Assembly: GCF_001068775.1 (NCBI RefSeq) | Contig: NZ_JWAJ01000137.1 | Coordinates: 1-59,643 of the forward strand | Direction: 5' to 3' | Length of the DNA: 59,643 nt | Source: Streptococcus pseudopneumoniae | GTDB taxonomy: Bacteria; Bacillota; Bacilli; Lactobacillales; Streptococcaceae | Shown: positions 37,301-45,335 of the stretch, one piece after another | Position numbering within the stretch: position 1 is the first letter of the stretch | Layout of the letters: the number at the start of each line of letters is the position of its first letter | Notes under the pieces: model-generated | The model's input: the letters and a program-made list of their open reading frames with translations, nothing else | The model's database searches: none | What the model was told of the DNA's origin: nothing | Translations under genes and position numbers: made by a program

Positions 37301-37962
37301 TCACTAACTACCAACTCAGGCAATACAGGTTGAACTTCGGGTGTTCCCTTTTCAGTAACTACCAATTCTGGTAGCTCTGGTTGAACAGCTGAAATACCTT
37401 TGTCATCTGTAACTACAAGTGATGGCGGTTCTGGTTGAACAACCAGTTTCCCTTTTTCTGATGTTGATTTTTCTACTTCACCTTTTTTAGTTAAGTTATC
37501 AGATTTTTCCAATATTTTATTATCTTTGTTAGCTACTTCTGATCTAGAAACTTGCTCAACTGCGTCTTCCCCCTCAGTTCTTACCTGTGACTTAAGCTTT
37601 TCCTCTACCTTCGTTATTTCTGATAATTTTTCATATGATTTATCGAGAGATTTAATCGAATCTTCAGCACCAACTTTTTTAGTAGCTACAAATGCTTTAG
37701 CCAATTCCTCTTTGGCATCTACTTTAGGTAGGAAACTCTTCTCTGTTTCTTTAATAGTATCAGTTGTTGAGTATTCTTTTTCTTTTGAAGAAGAGTATGG
37801 AACGGTAACACTTTCACATTGTCCTTGGTTTTGACTCGATTGATTTTGCAACACAACAGTTCCAGCTGAAATTCCTAAAAGCGCGACAATTGCAGCTGAG
37901 ATTACCCAACCTCTTCTACCTTTTTTCAAAGTCTTTTTTTCATTAGTATTTTGTCTATCCAT
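34363..37962 (-). CDS. Large surface protein with G5-like repeats and a C-terminal CAP (SCP/PR-1) domain
   Basis: A 1199-residue protein with an N-terminal membrane anchor or signal (residues 18-38, after a basic KKGRRG) but no lipobox, YSIRK or LPXTG. Residues 60-170 are charged and helical. Residues 181-283 contain six 17-residue repeats of the type PELVVTEKGTPEVQPVL. From about 385 to 990 there are seven G5-like units, each ending in a DxVVxVGTK-type motif. Residues from about 1037 to 1199 form a CAP domain with HKRPDG, TENAAE and KHSPGHYAAMM motifs carrying its conserved histidines and glutamate. It is probably exposed at the cell surface. It is third in an operon with two membrane proteins. 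I do not recognise a named homologue. Confidence 0.88.
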   Translation of the reverse strand: MDRQNTNEKKTLKKGRRGWVISAAIVALLGISAGTVVLQNQSSQNQGQCESVTVPYSSSKEKEYSTTDTIKETEKSFLPKVDAKEELAKAFVATKKVGAEDSIKSLDKSYEKLSEITKVEEKLKSQVRTEGEDAVEQVSRSEVANKDNKILEKSDNLTKKGEVEKSTSEKGKLVVQPEPPSLVVTDDKGISAVQPELPELVVTEKGTPEVQPVLPELVVSENGTPEVQSALPELVVTEKGTPEVQPALPELVIAEKGTPEVQPVLPELVVSEKGAPEVQSALPEAKPEKDKVLDKKEEKKEVDVKPTTPTVPENKDQTTGTSTKEEKTLDEKTEKVDVKATETVSADKEKTQGGTSDKVVGETTKEEVVKPATPAKPEVKKTITTRTEVETSVIEPGVQYVPDANLKIGETQVIKEGVAGKTEITYTVTLEDGVVVSRVATGTQTTPAVDKVVHVGTKTTKEVVRTTKEEVVRTPILRGTQYVSDENLDAGVEKEVEAGQDGEKLEVYTVILEDGVETGRELVSSTQKESKDKVIHVGTKVAKKNIETVAREVHKVEHKVTSNTNPDLPKGEKKVIQAGKDGSYELVTTVVTRPDGTEVSRTQVRENEVSPVDEIVEVGTGENIETSRTSQKVEVNYETEEVKDKTLNEGKRVVETKGQKGSYTETTIVYGNGRSSVVKSDEVKPVKEIVRVGTHKVVTETKTRVERKEGANFNTVEETSDKLFNDQRVVKTPGRKGEIVENYKDYYEDGKLVKSELINTETVPAVDEVVEVGTKERYTYANEDKVITAEGEKRVAAPELFEGDERVEDAVNGKETYKVKYSNEENQNRTEISRELIKTVPAKQKVVHYGTKKLMSEVTEEETETISHGARTENDSNLFEGESRTENGRDGFKRYRKVILVNNKTGERTVKSRELVESQDAVDTITFNGTKKKRVADPTDVVVPTNDDNYDIDGTWKDIKSLGENGLDPNNEDHRSAKYLHDNLSQADKDRVAVDETDDGDDLPRDSGLISVWKASRLSQAELDKLEQIVDNRKLNEHFMELLNEERIRKGLTPATIAADDSELTRVANIRANEMADYGSLRYQGKKEGKHKRPDGSRWSTAYDPDFYKQTNAMTENAAEATDVWDIVSLTNEKALAHNFYTVWKHSPGHYAAMMMGDGYSPADKNVQFRVALGFANHSLTSDNPTNVVAMMEIASMMD

Positions 37963-38008
37963 CTTTATTTTCCTGACTTTTCAATGATTATATTTTTACA
38001 TACTGACA

Positions 38009-38440
38009 CTATCTAATATATTTTTTAGAAAAACAATAATTTCTAACAGTACCTATAATGCCTCCTAGACTACAAGTAAATAAAATCAAAATAAAAATGG
38101 AAAAGCTATCGCCAATTACTTTAATACTATATAGATAATTAAAAATTAAAAATAAAGGTAGCGAAATCGGCAGTATAGTACAGCTCACAGCAGCTCGTCT
38201 CATTTCTTTGGTCTCTCCACTCATAAACCAAGTCAAAGGTAAAAATCTCATCCAGTTTAGATATTCTTTCTGTTGGATTTTTTCTTCAAACAAATGAGTA
38301 AATAAAGTATAAAACGGCAATGCGACATAGTAAGTTGCTTTGACTAAAAAGTACATTACAGTTATAAAAATGGCAAAACCCCACCACATATCTCTAACTG
38401 TTTGATCAATATCACTTTCATATTTCGGTTTTCCAAACAT
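38009..38440 (-). CDS. Uncharacterised integral membrane protein, 143 aa
   Basis: The protein has about four hydrophobic segments, near residues 19-45, 62-75, 83-105 and 110-130, and a lysine-rich C-terminus (CFSKKYIR). The start has a good AGGAGA site. It lies 18 bases after the 303-aa membrane protein gene and 46 bases before the CAP/G5 gene, so the three are likely one operon. I know no family for it. Being made together with a surface protein, it could help its export or display, but that is a guess. Confidence 0.75.
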   Translation of the reverse strand: MFGKPKYESDIDQTVRDMWWGFAIFITVMYFLVKATYYVALPFYTLFTHLFEEKIQQKEYLNWMRFLPLTWFMSGETKEMRRAAVSCTILPISLPLFLIFNYLYSIKVIGDSFSIFILILFTCSLGGIIGTVRNYCFSKKYIR

Positions 38441-38458
38441 CTTATTTCTCCTAATCTA

Positions 38459-39370
38459 TTATTTCATTAAATTTGTAAATGTATTAATTGTTGTCATTTT
38501 GTTATTGTAATCAACTTTTCTTTGTAATTCTTGAAACTGATAATTTAATTGCTCTGTCCTCATCATGTCTTCATACATATTTTGCGCTTGTCCTAAGTCA
38601 TAGGCTCTACCTTGATCAATTACATTAACCATATAAGCAAAAGCATCAAAATGAATATCTAACCCTGCTTGTTGCCTTGCATAAACAAATGGAATACTAT
38701 TCAATTTCTCCATACAATAGTTTCTAGCTTGAGCAACTTCATCCTTATGTTTTTTTACTTGATCTGCTATTGGTTTTTCATGCTTCACTCGTTGATAAGC
38801 AAAATAAATTGGAGACCATAGCAGAACCCATGCTCCCACCCAAAGGGAGTATTCAAAAGGTTTACTTAAGATTCCTAAACCAGAACTAGAAAATTCACCA
38901 AGTCTATCTATATAAGCAACTAAGAACAATGAACCTAAAATTCTAAAAATCCATCCCAAAACACTTAATTTCGGGTTGATAAGAGAAACATGTTTTCCAT
39001 CTACTATATAAAAATACTTAGTCAGATCTTCTACTCTTTTAGACCAAATAGCAGCTTCAACTATTAAGTTTCTACTACGTTTAGGCTCTTCTATTGTCGA
39101 AAGATATTCTTGTAAAACAGTCTGGTATGATTGCGGATTAGCGATAGGATAATATTCATATTTTTTGCCTTCTGCAGTAATGACATCAAGTGAATGGTAT
39201 GCACCATTATCAAAAACTTCAGACCAATGTTTATTTGGCAACCTCCCTTTTACATAGGCTTCCCAAATAGTCCATTCATCAAACAAATCTGACTTAGATT
39301 CATCCGGAATAATTCCTAAAAAATAATCTAACTCATTCTCCTCTTGAGAAATAATATCATTCTTATTCAT
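38459..39370 (-). CDS. Uncharacterised membrane protein, 303 aa
   Basis: From the ATG at 39370, which has GGAG nine bases upstream, the product is 303 residues long. The first 135 residues are soluble and acidic, two membrane segments follow (near residues 137-157 and 172-191: LGWIFRILGSLFLVAYI and YSLWVGAWVLLWSPIYFAY), and the last 110 residues are a helical soluble tail. I do not recognise the family. A perfect palindrome lies over its promoter, and the divergent XRE gene starts about 100 bases away. It leads the three-gene operon that ends with the CAP/G5 protein. Confidence 0.78.
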   Translation of the reverse strand: MNKNDIISQEENELDYFLGIIPDESKSDLFDEWTIWEAYVKGRLPNKHWSEVFDNGAYHSLDVITAEGKKYEYYPIANPQSYQTVLQEYLSTIEEPKRSRNLIVEAAIWSKRVEDLTKYFYIVDGKHVSLINPKLSVLGWIFRILGSLFLVAYIDRLGEFSSSGLGILSKPFEYSLWVGAWVLLWSPIYFAYQRVKHEKPIADQVKKHKDEVAQARNYCMEKLNSIPFVYARQQAGLDIHFDAFAYMVNVIDQGRAYDLGQAQNMYEDMMRTEQLNYQFQELQRKVDYNNKMTTINTFTNLMK

Positions 39371-39399
39371 CCATAAATCTCCTTTCCTTGTTATTTTAT

Positions 39400-39425
39400 C
39401 ATATTGTGGATATATACACAATATG
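39400..39425. promoter_or_regulatory. Operator palindrome between the XRE regulator and the membrane protein operon
   Basis: CATATTGTG-N8-CACAATATG has perfect nine-base arms. On the minus strand TTGTGT and TAAAAT with 17 bases between them form the operon promoter, and the palindrome covers its -35 and spacer. On the plus strand TATAAT at 39447-39452 precedes the XRE gene. This is the position expected of an autoregulated repressor's operator. Confidence 0.75.
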
Positions 39426-39466
39426 AAGTCAGATACTTTTTTCTTATAATTAAGTAAAAGGAGTTG

Positions 39467-39703
39467 ATGACGATAATCAGTTTTAACCCACTCTGGGCTA
39501 CAATGAAGAAAAAAGAAGTTTCTCAATACAAGTTATTAAAATCCGGAGTTGATAATAAAACTCTTGACAGCCTAAAGAAAAATAAAAACATAACTTTACT
39601 AACTTTAGAAAAGCTATGTCGGATTTTAGATTGTCTTCCAAATGATATCGTTGAATTTATCGAAGAAACTCCCGATTCTAATATTCGTAACACATTTATC
39701 TAG
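39467..39703 (+). CDS. Small XRE/Cro-type regulator (YozG-like)
   Basis: A 78-residue protein starting MTIISFNPLWATMKKKEVSQYKLLKSG, the characteristic opening of the short YozG-type Cro/CI regulators. The helix-turn-helix covers SQYKLLKSGVDNKTLDSLKKN, and LTLEKLCRILDCLPNDIVEFIEE completes the five-helix fold. AAAGGAG lies three bases ahead of the start, closer than usual. The coding region overlaps no real gene once the opposite gene is started at 39370. It is likely to bind the palindrome at 39400 and repress the operon facing it. Confidence 0.85.
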   Translation: MTIISFNPLWATMKKKEVSQYKLLKSGVDNKTLDSLKKNKNITLLTLEKLCRILDCLPNDIVEFIEETPDSNIRNTFI

Positions 39704-39779
39704 TTCTAATATTTATTCTTATGTCATAATATCTACGTTATCTACCCTCCCTACCATTGTTCACAATATAAAACAAGCA

Positions 39780-39837
39780 ATACTCTTCAAACCACATCAG
39801 CTTCACCTTGGATTATATTTGATTTTCATTGAGTATA
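39780..39837. repeat. Truncated BOX element (reverse orientation)
   Basis: In reverse complement the 58 bases start TATACTCAATGAAAATCAAA and end GATGTGGTTTGAAGAGTA. Both outer ends of BOX are present, but the boxA interior and part of boxC are missing. It lies between the XRE gene and pyrE. Confidence 0.8.
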
Positions 39838-39860
39838 AGATCCAATAACATTACAAAAAG

Positions 39861-39894
39861 AAATCAGGTAATCCTAGTGACTACCTGATTTTTT
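39861..39894. terminator. Terminator of pyrF-pyrE
   Basis: AAATCAGGTA and TACCTGATTT pair around a ten-base loop, with T-runs on both sides. It can serve pyrE on the minus strand and the XRE gene on the plus strand. Confidence 0.85.
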
Positions 39895-39899
39895 ACGTC

Positions 39900-40532
39900 T
39901 TAAGCATTTTGCCAATTTTCTTGGTCTTCTTTAAATCGTTTTAGAAGGTCGAGCCCTTCTGGTGTGATATAGCCTTCTTCTTGGGCTAGGTGAATCAATT
40001 CACTGTAGTTAGAAAGCGTCACAAGTTTGACACCTGCGTCTGCGAAATTCTTATCTGCTTTTGGCAATTGGTAACTGAAAATCGCTACAACTCCAAGCAC
40101 ATCTGCTCCTTCTCGCTTTGCTGCTGCTACTGCTTCAAGAACAGAACCACCAGTTGAAATGAGGTCTTCAACCACTACCATTTTTTGACCTTGAGCTACA
40201 CGGCCTTCGATTTGATTACCAGCTCCGTGGTCTTTTGGTTTGCTACGGATATAGGCAAATGGCAAGTTCATCTTATCAGCAATGATGGCACCATGCGGAA
40301 TGCCTGCAGTCGCTGTTCCTGCAATCACTTCTACCTCTGGGAATTCTGCCTTGATGGCTTCCACAAAACCATTTTCAATCAAGCTACGCGTTTCTGGGTA
40401 AGCAAGCGTCACACGGTTGTCCGTATAAATCGGTGACTTAATGCCTGATGCCCAAGTAAAAGGTTCTTCTGGCTTGAGGTAAACGGCTTGAATTTTCAAT
40501 AGATGGCTAGCGATATCTTTAGCAAGTGTCAT
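39900..40532 (-). CDS. pyrE: Orotate phosphoribosyltransferase
   Basis: A 210-residue type I phosphoribosyltransferase that joins orotate to PRPP to give OMP. The PRPP-binding motif [18 protein letters not shown] is near residues 118-135, and the N-terminal [12 protein letters not shown] contacts orotate. It follows pyrF by 38 bases and ends at a terminator. Expression is set by the PyrR attenuator ahead of pyrF. Confidence 0.97.
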   Translation of the reverse strand: MTLAKDIASHLLKIQAVYLKPEEPFTWASGIKSPIYTDNRVTLAYPETRSLIENGFVEAIKAEFPEVEVIAGTATAGIPHGAIIADKMNLPFAYIRSKPKDHGAGNQIEGRVAQGQKMVVVEDLISTGGSVLEAVAAAKREGADVLGVVAIFSYQLPKADKNFADAGVKLVTLSNYSELIHLAQEEGYITPEGLDLLKRFKEDQENWQNA

Positions 40533-40570
40533 GGTGTGCTCCTTTTTATAGTGTTAAATGAATCTTCTTT

Positions 40571-41272
40571 TTAAACCCAATCTTGTGTCCATTCTTCTTT
40601 GATGGCATGGTAGGCTGCGACTGGATCAGCTGCTTGCGTAATCGGACGCCCAACTACGATGTAGTCACTGCCAATCTGGTAAGCTTGTCCTGGGGTTACT
40701 ACCCGTTTCTGATCCCCTGCTTCTGTCCCTCTTGGGCGAATCCCTGGTGTCAGACAGATAAAGTCATCATGAGTTGCTTGTTTGATAAGCTTGGCTTCTT
40801 GAGCCGAGCAAACGACTCCATCTAGACCCGCTTCAACTGTTTTCTGGGCATAGTGGATAACCGACTCTTGGAGGCTGGTTTGGATATTTTGACACTCTTG
40901 CATTTGTTCCTCCGAGGTTGAGGTTAATTGGGTCACAGCTATGAGAATCCCCTTGTCTCCCAATCCTTCACGCGCTGCCTGCATCATCTCAACTCCACCT
41001 GCTGCCTGCACATTGGTCATATCAACTCCTAGGTTGGATAAGATTTTCATGGTTGATTTGACTGTATTGGGAATATCATGCAGTTTGAGATCCAAAAAGA
41101 CACTATGTCCTAATGACTTCAAATAACGGACAACTTCAGGTCCTACAGCATAGTAGATTTCCATTCCTACTTTGACATAGAGCTTTTCCTCTGCTGGAAA
41201 TAGGGCTAAGAACTTCTTGGCTTCTTCAAAACTTGGAAAATCCAGAGCTATGACTGGGCGACTTTCACGCAT
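40571..41272 (-). CDS. pyrF: Orotidine-5'-phosphate decarboxylase
   Basis: A 233-residue decarboxylase of the OMP decarboxylase family, which makes UMP from OMP. The active-site motif [16 protein letters not shown] lies at about residues 56-71 and carries the D-K-x-x-D catalytic set, and [10 protein letters not shown] near the C-terminus binds the phosphate. AGGAG precedes the start. It is the first gene of pyrFE, behind a PyrR-controlled leader. Confidence 0.97.
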   Translation of the reverse strand: MRESRPVIALDFPSFEEAKKFLALFPAEEKLYVKVGMEIYYAVGPEVVRYLKSLGHSVFLDLKLHDIPNTVKSTMKILSNLGVDMTNVQAAGGVEMMQAAREGLGDKGILIAVTQLTSTSEEQMQECQNIQTSLQESVIHYAQKTVEAGLDGVVCSAQEAKLIKQATHDDFICLTPGIRPRGTEAGDQKRVVTPGQAYQIGSDYIVVGRPITQAADPVAAYHAIKEEWTQDWV

Positions 41273-41319
41273 GCGTTTCTCCTCTTATCTTTCTTATCAG
41301 CCCAGCTTCCGTCAAAGAG

Positions 41320-41460
41320 ACTACAAAAAAGGAACCTGCCAACAGCAAGGTTCCACGAAAAATGGGTAGAATCCACCCTTTCACCGTCTAACCTTAGCTG
41401 CCTCTCTGGACTGCTTTAAAGATTTTTAACTATTCTATTATTTAAAGCGGGACTTGTCAA
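41320..41460 (-). promoter_or_regulatory. pyrFE promoter and PyrR-dependent attenuator
   Basis: On the minus strand TTGACA (41460-41455) and TAGAAT (41437-41432) are 17 bases apart. The leader then contains AGTCCAGAGAGGCAGCTAAG (41412 downward), which matches the PyrR-binding loop. A strong terminator (GGAACCT and AGGTTCC, 41354-41331, with a T-run) follows. UMP-bound PyrR would stabilise the anti-antiterminator and so favour termination when pyrimidines are plentiful. Confidence 0.9.
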
Positions 41461-41528
41461 GTAAAAACTAGTATCCGAAGAACTTTAAAGTCAAGACTCA
41501 CAATCAAGTCGATAGAATGCTCTCAAGC

Positions 41529-42818
41529 TTATCGACTCTGTGATTGTTGAGTTGTTTGGTTTTGATTACCTTGTTCTTCTTGTTTTTTCTTCTCTTCTTC
41601 CAGCTTTTTCTTTTCCTCTTCTTTTGCCTTGATTCTTTCTTCCTCAAGCGCCTTATCCGCCAAACTATAACTATAGATACCAACTTCCATATCAATACCA
41701 CTTGGTACTGTCAATTGTGGTTTTATCTTACTATAATAAGGCAATTTTTTACCTAGTTCTGATAGAGGAACCAAAATTTCATCCGTATCATACATGGTAA
41801 TCTTGAGCAGATCACTGGTTACACTAGTTGGAGCCAATTCAATCGTTTTGATCGCTTGCTTAATCTCTGGGCTGATTTCAGCCAGTTGTTCAATCAAGGT
41901 TTTGACTTGCTGCTCATCGTTAAAGAGTACAGACATATAGGTTTCTGGAAGACTGACTAGGCTAACTGGACTAGTTTCAACCGTACCACTGGAAAGAATC
42001 GGATAATGGTCCTCTCCAGAAACATAATAGGCTACAATCCCGTATTCCTTGACCTGGATGGTGAAATTGGTCGGGAATTGATAGTGAATGCTAGCAGATT
42101 CAATCCAGTGATTGGACTTAATCATCTCAGCATGTTTGTCTTTATTGAGAAGTAGACTAAAGGTATAGTCACTATCACGAATCCCTGAAGCCTCTTTGAT
42201 TTGGTCTGCATTGGTCTCTACAGTCCCAGTGACTTCTATGTTTTTCAGAGTTGAAAAGGGGGTCAAGAGATAGATCGAAAAGAACAAGACAAGCAAACTC
42301 GGGATTAGAATCGTAATAGCACGCCAGATATGAACTCTAGGAATAGAAGGCTTGGTAGGCTTTTTCTTGGTTTTAACCTTCTTTTCTTCTACCTTTTCTA
42401 CTTTTGTTGCTTTTGCTACTTCTGAATTTTCAGCCTCGTCTTGCTCTTGTTCTGCTTCAGCTGCTTCCTCTTCAAGTTCAGGCGAGGACTCATCTGCTAT
42501 AAGCTCCTTCTGCTCTTCGCTATTAGGATCTACTTCCGTTGCTTCCTCTGTATTTTCGGATATATCTGACTCTTGCTCTTCTTTGGTTTCTTCAGCCTTT
42601 TTGCGCAGATACTCTCGGTTTTTCTTCTGCCACTCTGATAAGCTAGTTTCTGCATCAGAAGTTATTGAAACTTCCTTTTTGCCTGAATCTCCCTTGGCTT
42701 CTTCTTTGGCTAGTTGAGCCTCTTCTTCAGCCTTTTTTTGAAGATACTCTTGATTTCGTTTTTGCCACTCTGACAATTCCTTGCCTTGAGTTGGCTCTTG
42801 TTTCTTATCCTTTGACAT
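41529..42818 (-). CDS. divIB: Cell division protein DivIB/FtsQ
   Basis: A 429-residue bitopic membrane protein. The cytoplasmic part (residues 1-165) is long, charged and acidic and contains two copies of a motif, SEWQKRNQEYLQKKAEE and SEWQKKNREYLRKKAEE. A single membrane segment follows (about 168-188), then the POTRA domain (TLKNIEVTGTVETNADQIKEASG) and the beta domain, and a lysine- and glutamine-rich tail. It joins DivIC/FtsB and FtsL at the division septum. I use the ATG at 42818, since the residue before it is a TTG. It closes the murD-murG-divIB cluster. Confidence 0.94.
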   Translation of the reverse strand: MSKDKKQEPTQGKELSEWQKRNQEYLQKKAEEEAQLAKEEAKGDSGKKEVSITSDAETSLSEWQKKNREYLRKKAEETKEEQESDISENTEEATEVDPNSEEQKELIADESSPELEEEAAEAEQEQDEAENSEVAKATKVEKVEEKKVKTKKKPTKPSIPRVHIWRAITILIPSLLVLFFSIYLLTPFSTLKNIEVTGTVETNADQIKEASGIRDSDYTFSLLLNKDKHAEMIKSNHWIESASIHYQFPTNFTIQVKEYGIVAYYVSGEDHYPILSSGTVETSPVSLVSLPETYMSVLFNDEQQVKTLIEQLAEISPEIKQAIKTIELAPTSVTSDLLKITMYDTDEILVPLSELGKKLPYYSKIKPQLTVPSGIDMEVGIYSYSLADKALEEERIKAKEEEKKKLEEEKKKQEEQGNQNQTTQQSQSR

Positions 42819-42827
42819 CAATTTTCC

Positions 42828-43886
42828 TTATGATAAATCTTTTTTTAATAGCTCATAAAAATCTGCCACAGATTTTAATTCCTGAGAATTCTTCATCGTG
42901 TTCTGGTAGTCTTCTTTGTGGGTCAAAAGCTTGCTTACTTTTTCTTCTAAAGTTGACAAGGTCAAGTCGCTTTCTTGCAACTCCTCAGCATAGCCTTTTT
43001 TCACAAAGTAAGCCGCATTTTCAATCTGATCTCCACGGCTGGCTTCTCGACCTAGTGGCACAATGACATGCAATTTAGCCATGGCAAGGAGCTCAAAAAT
43101 AGTATTGGCACCACCACGAGTGATGACAACATCAGCCATATTCATGAGCGGTTGATAGAGGTTAGTCACATAGTCAACACGATAGAGGTTTGAACTTAGT
43201 TCATTTAAACTAGCATCACCTGTCAGGTTGATGATATTGTAGCGACTAGTCAACTCTTCCTTGTGGTCTGTAACTAATTGGTTAAAGACACGCGCACCAG
43301 CAGAACCACCTACAAAGAGAAGGGTTGGTAACTTACTATCAAAGTAAGTTCGGATATCCACCATTTCTTCGGGTTCTTCCATAATTGGACCAGAAACCTT
43401 AGTCACAGCTCCAACGTGCTCTACCTTAGTGAGACTAGACGCTTGTTCAAAAGTAGAGTACATCTTAGTCGCAAACTTATAAGCGATTTTATTGGCCAAG
43501 CCCATAGAGAGGTCAGACTCGTGGATAAAGACAGGTACTCTACATACTCGCGCTGCAATGACAGGTGGAACAGATACAAATCCTCCCTTAGAAAAGAGGG
43601 CCTGTGGACGAAGACGGAGCATGATAAAGAGCGATTGAAGGATTCCAAATGTAACCTTAAAGACGTCAACCATATTTTGCCATGAGAAATATCGGCGCAA
43701 TTTCCCAGTTGCAATAGAATGGAAAGTGACATCTAAACCTGACTTGAGGATTTCATGATGCTCAATTCCGTTTTTGTCACCAATATAGTGGACTTCCCAG
43801 CCATCTTCGATGAACTTAGGCATTAACAAAAGGTTGAGGGTAACGTGTCCAACCGTTCCCCCACCTGTAAATACTATTTTTTTCAT
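42828..43886 (-). CDS. murG: UDP-N-acetylglucosamine-N-acetylmuramyl-(pentapeptide) pyrophosphoryl-undecaprenol N-acetylglucosamine transferase
   Basis: A 352-residue GT-B glycosyltransferase. It carries [16 protein letters not shown] at the N-terminus, the second glycine-rich loop [16 protein letters not shown] and the acceptor motif [26 protein letters not shown]. It adds GlcNAc to lipid I to make lipid II on the inner face of the membrane. It begins two bases after the murD stop, so translation is coupled. divIB follows nine bases later. Confidence 0.98.
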   Translation of the reverse strand: MKKIVFTGGGTVGHVTLNLLLMPKFIEDGWEVHYIGDKNGIEHHEILKSGLDVTFHSIATGKLRRYFSWQNMVDVFKVTFGILQSLFIMLRLRPQALFSKGGFVSVPPVIAARVCRVPVFIHESDLSMGLANKIAYKFATKMYSTFEQASSLTKVEHVGAVTKVSGPIMEEPEEMVDIRTYFDSKLPTLLFVGGSAGARVFNQLVTDHKEELTSRYNIINLTGDASLNELSSNLYRVDYVTNLYQPLMNMADVVITRGGANTIFELLAMAKLHVIVPLGREASRGDQIENAAYFVKKGYAEELQESDLTLSTLEEKVSKLLTHKEDYQNTMKNSQELKSVADFYELLKKDLS

Positions 43887-43887
43887 A

Positions 43888-45240
43888 TTATCCCTTTAAC
43901 TCCGCTACAGTGTCGATGAAAAGATCTCCACGTACTTCAAAGTTAGCATACATATCCCAGCTAGCATTAGCAGGACTGAGGAGAACCACATCTCCTTCTT
44001 CTGCAAGTTCATAAGCCTTGCGGGTTGCATCTGCAATATCTGTTGCATCCACATAAGCCACACCTGCCTTATCGGCTGCACGTTTGACACGTTCTGCAGA
44101 CTGACCGAGAATGACCATTTTCTTAAGTCCAGTAATATCTGGTACCAATTCGTCAAACTCATTACCACGGTCTAAACCACCAGCAATCAAGATAACCTTG
44201 CTATTGTCAAATCCAGACAAGGCTTTTTGAGTTGCCAAGATATTGGTTGATTTACTATCGTTATAGAATTTAACCCCATTGATTTGGTCTACAAATTGGA
44301 GACGGTGCTTGACACCACCAAAGGCTGACAAGGTTTCCTTGATGGTTTGGTTATCCACACCACGAAGCTTGGCCACAGCAACCGTCGCAAGAGCATTTTC
44401 TACATTGTGGCTACCTGGAACTCCGATTTCATTCGCTGCCATGACTACTTCCCCACGGAAGTAGAGTTGACCATCTTCCAGATAAGCTCCATCAACCTTT
44501 TCCTGTGTTGAAAATGGTACAACGGTAGCTTGTGTTTTGCTAGCCAATTCTTTTGCCAAGTCTTGGTTGAAGTTCAATACTAAGTAATCAGTCGCTGTCA
44601 TATTGCTTTGAATATTCCACTTAGCTTCGACATAGGCTTCAAAAGAACCGTGATAGTCAATATGTGTTGGCATCAGGTTGGTAATAACAGCAATTTCAGG
44701 ATGAAATTCTTGGATTCCCATTAGTTGGAAAGAGGATAGCTCCATGACAAGGGTATCCTTATCTGTTGCTGTCTGAGCTACCTGGCTTGCAGGGTAACCG
44801 ATATTCCCAGAAAGAAGACCATTTTGTCCTGCAGCAGTCAGAACTTCACCAATCATGGTTGTGGTCGTTGTCTTACCATTTGAACCAGTAATACCAACAA
44901 TCGGTGCATCAGAAATCAAGTAGGCCAACTCAACCTCTGTCAAAACTGGAATGCCTTTTTCTAGCGCTTTTTCAATCATAGGATTGCTATAAGGAATTCC
45001 TGGGTTTTTCACCATGAGGGCAAAATCTTCATCCAATAATTCCAAAGGATGTCCACCAGTGACAACCTTGATGCCTTCTTCCAAAAGACTTTGCGCAGCT
45101 GGATTTTCCTCAAAGGGCTTGCCATCATTCACCGTTACGATGGCTCCTAGCTTGTCCAAGAGACGAGCTGCAGACTCACCTGATTTAGCCAAACCGAGGA
45201 CTAATACTTTCTTATTTTCAAATTGATCAATTCGTTTCAT
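43888..45240 (-). CDS. murD: UDP-N-acetylmuramoylalanine-D-glutamate ligase
   Basis: A 450-residue Mur ligase with the ATP loop [19 protein letters not shown] near residue 115, the central domain motif [16 protein letters not shown], and the C-terminal domain with [17 protein letters not shown]. It adds D-glutamate to UDP-MurNAc-L-alanine in the cytoplasm. It is the first of murD-murG-divIB, which couples wall precursor synthesis to division. Confidence 0.98.
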   Translation of the reverse strand: MKRIDQFENKKVLVLGLAKSGESAARLLDKLGAIVTVNDGKPFEENPAAQSLLEEGIKVVTGGHPLELLDEDFALMVKNPGIPYSNPMIEKALEKGIPVLTEVELAYLISDAPIVGITGSNGKTTTTTMIGEVLTAAGQNGLLSGNIGYPASQVAQTATDKDTLVMELSSFQLMGIQEFHPEIAVITNLMPTHIDYHGSFEAYVEAKWNIQSNMTATDYLVLNFNQDLAKELASKTQATVVPFSTQEKVDGAYLEDGQLYFRGEVVMAANEIGVPGSHNVENALATVAVAKLRGVDNQTIKETLSAFGGVKHRLQFVDQINGVKFYNDSKSTNILATQKALSGFDNSKVILIAGGLDRGNEFDELVPDITGLKKMVILGQSAERVKRAADKAGVAYVDATDIADATRKAYELAEEGDVVLLSPANASWDMYANFEVRGDLFIDTVAELKG

Positions 45241-45289
45241 ATCTAGAACTCCATTTCTACTCTTACTATTTTACCATTTTTATGAAAAT

Positions 45290-45313
45290 AAAAAAGCCAC
45301 AAAGGGCTTTCTT
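45290..45313 (-). terminator. Terminator of the FtsX-type ABC permease gene
   Basis: AAAGCC and GGCTTT pair on the minus strand around CTTTGT and are followed by TTTATTTTC. It lies between the permease stop codon and murD. Confidence 0.75.
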
Positions 45314-45335
45314 ATTTGTTTTTGTCCTCTACCAA

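Noticed and set aside
39371..39526. Longer form of the 303-aa membrane protein
   Set aside because: It would read across the palindrome, the promoter and the divergent XRE gene, while the ATG at 39370 has a good ribosome-binding site.
42352..43066. Plus-strand frames opposite divIB and murG
   Set aside because: They are antisense readings of the glutamate- and lysine-rich divIB tail (giving Ser/Phe runs) and have no start signals.
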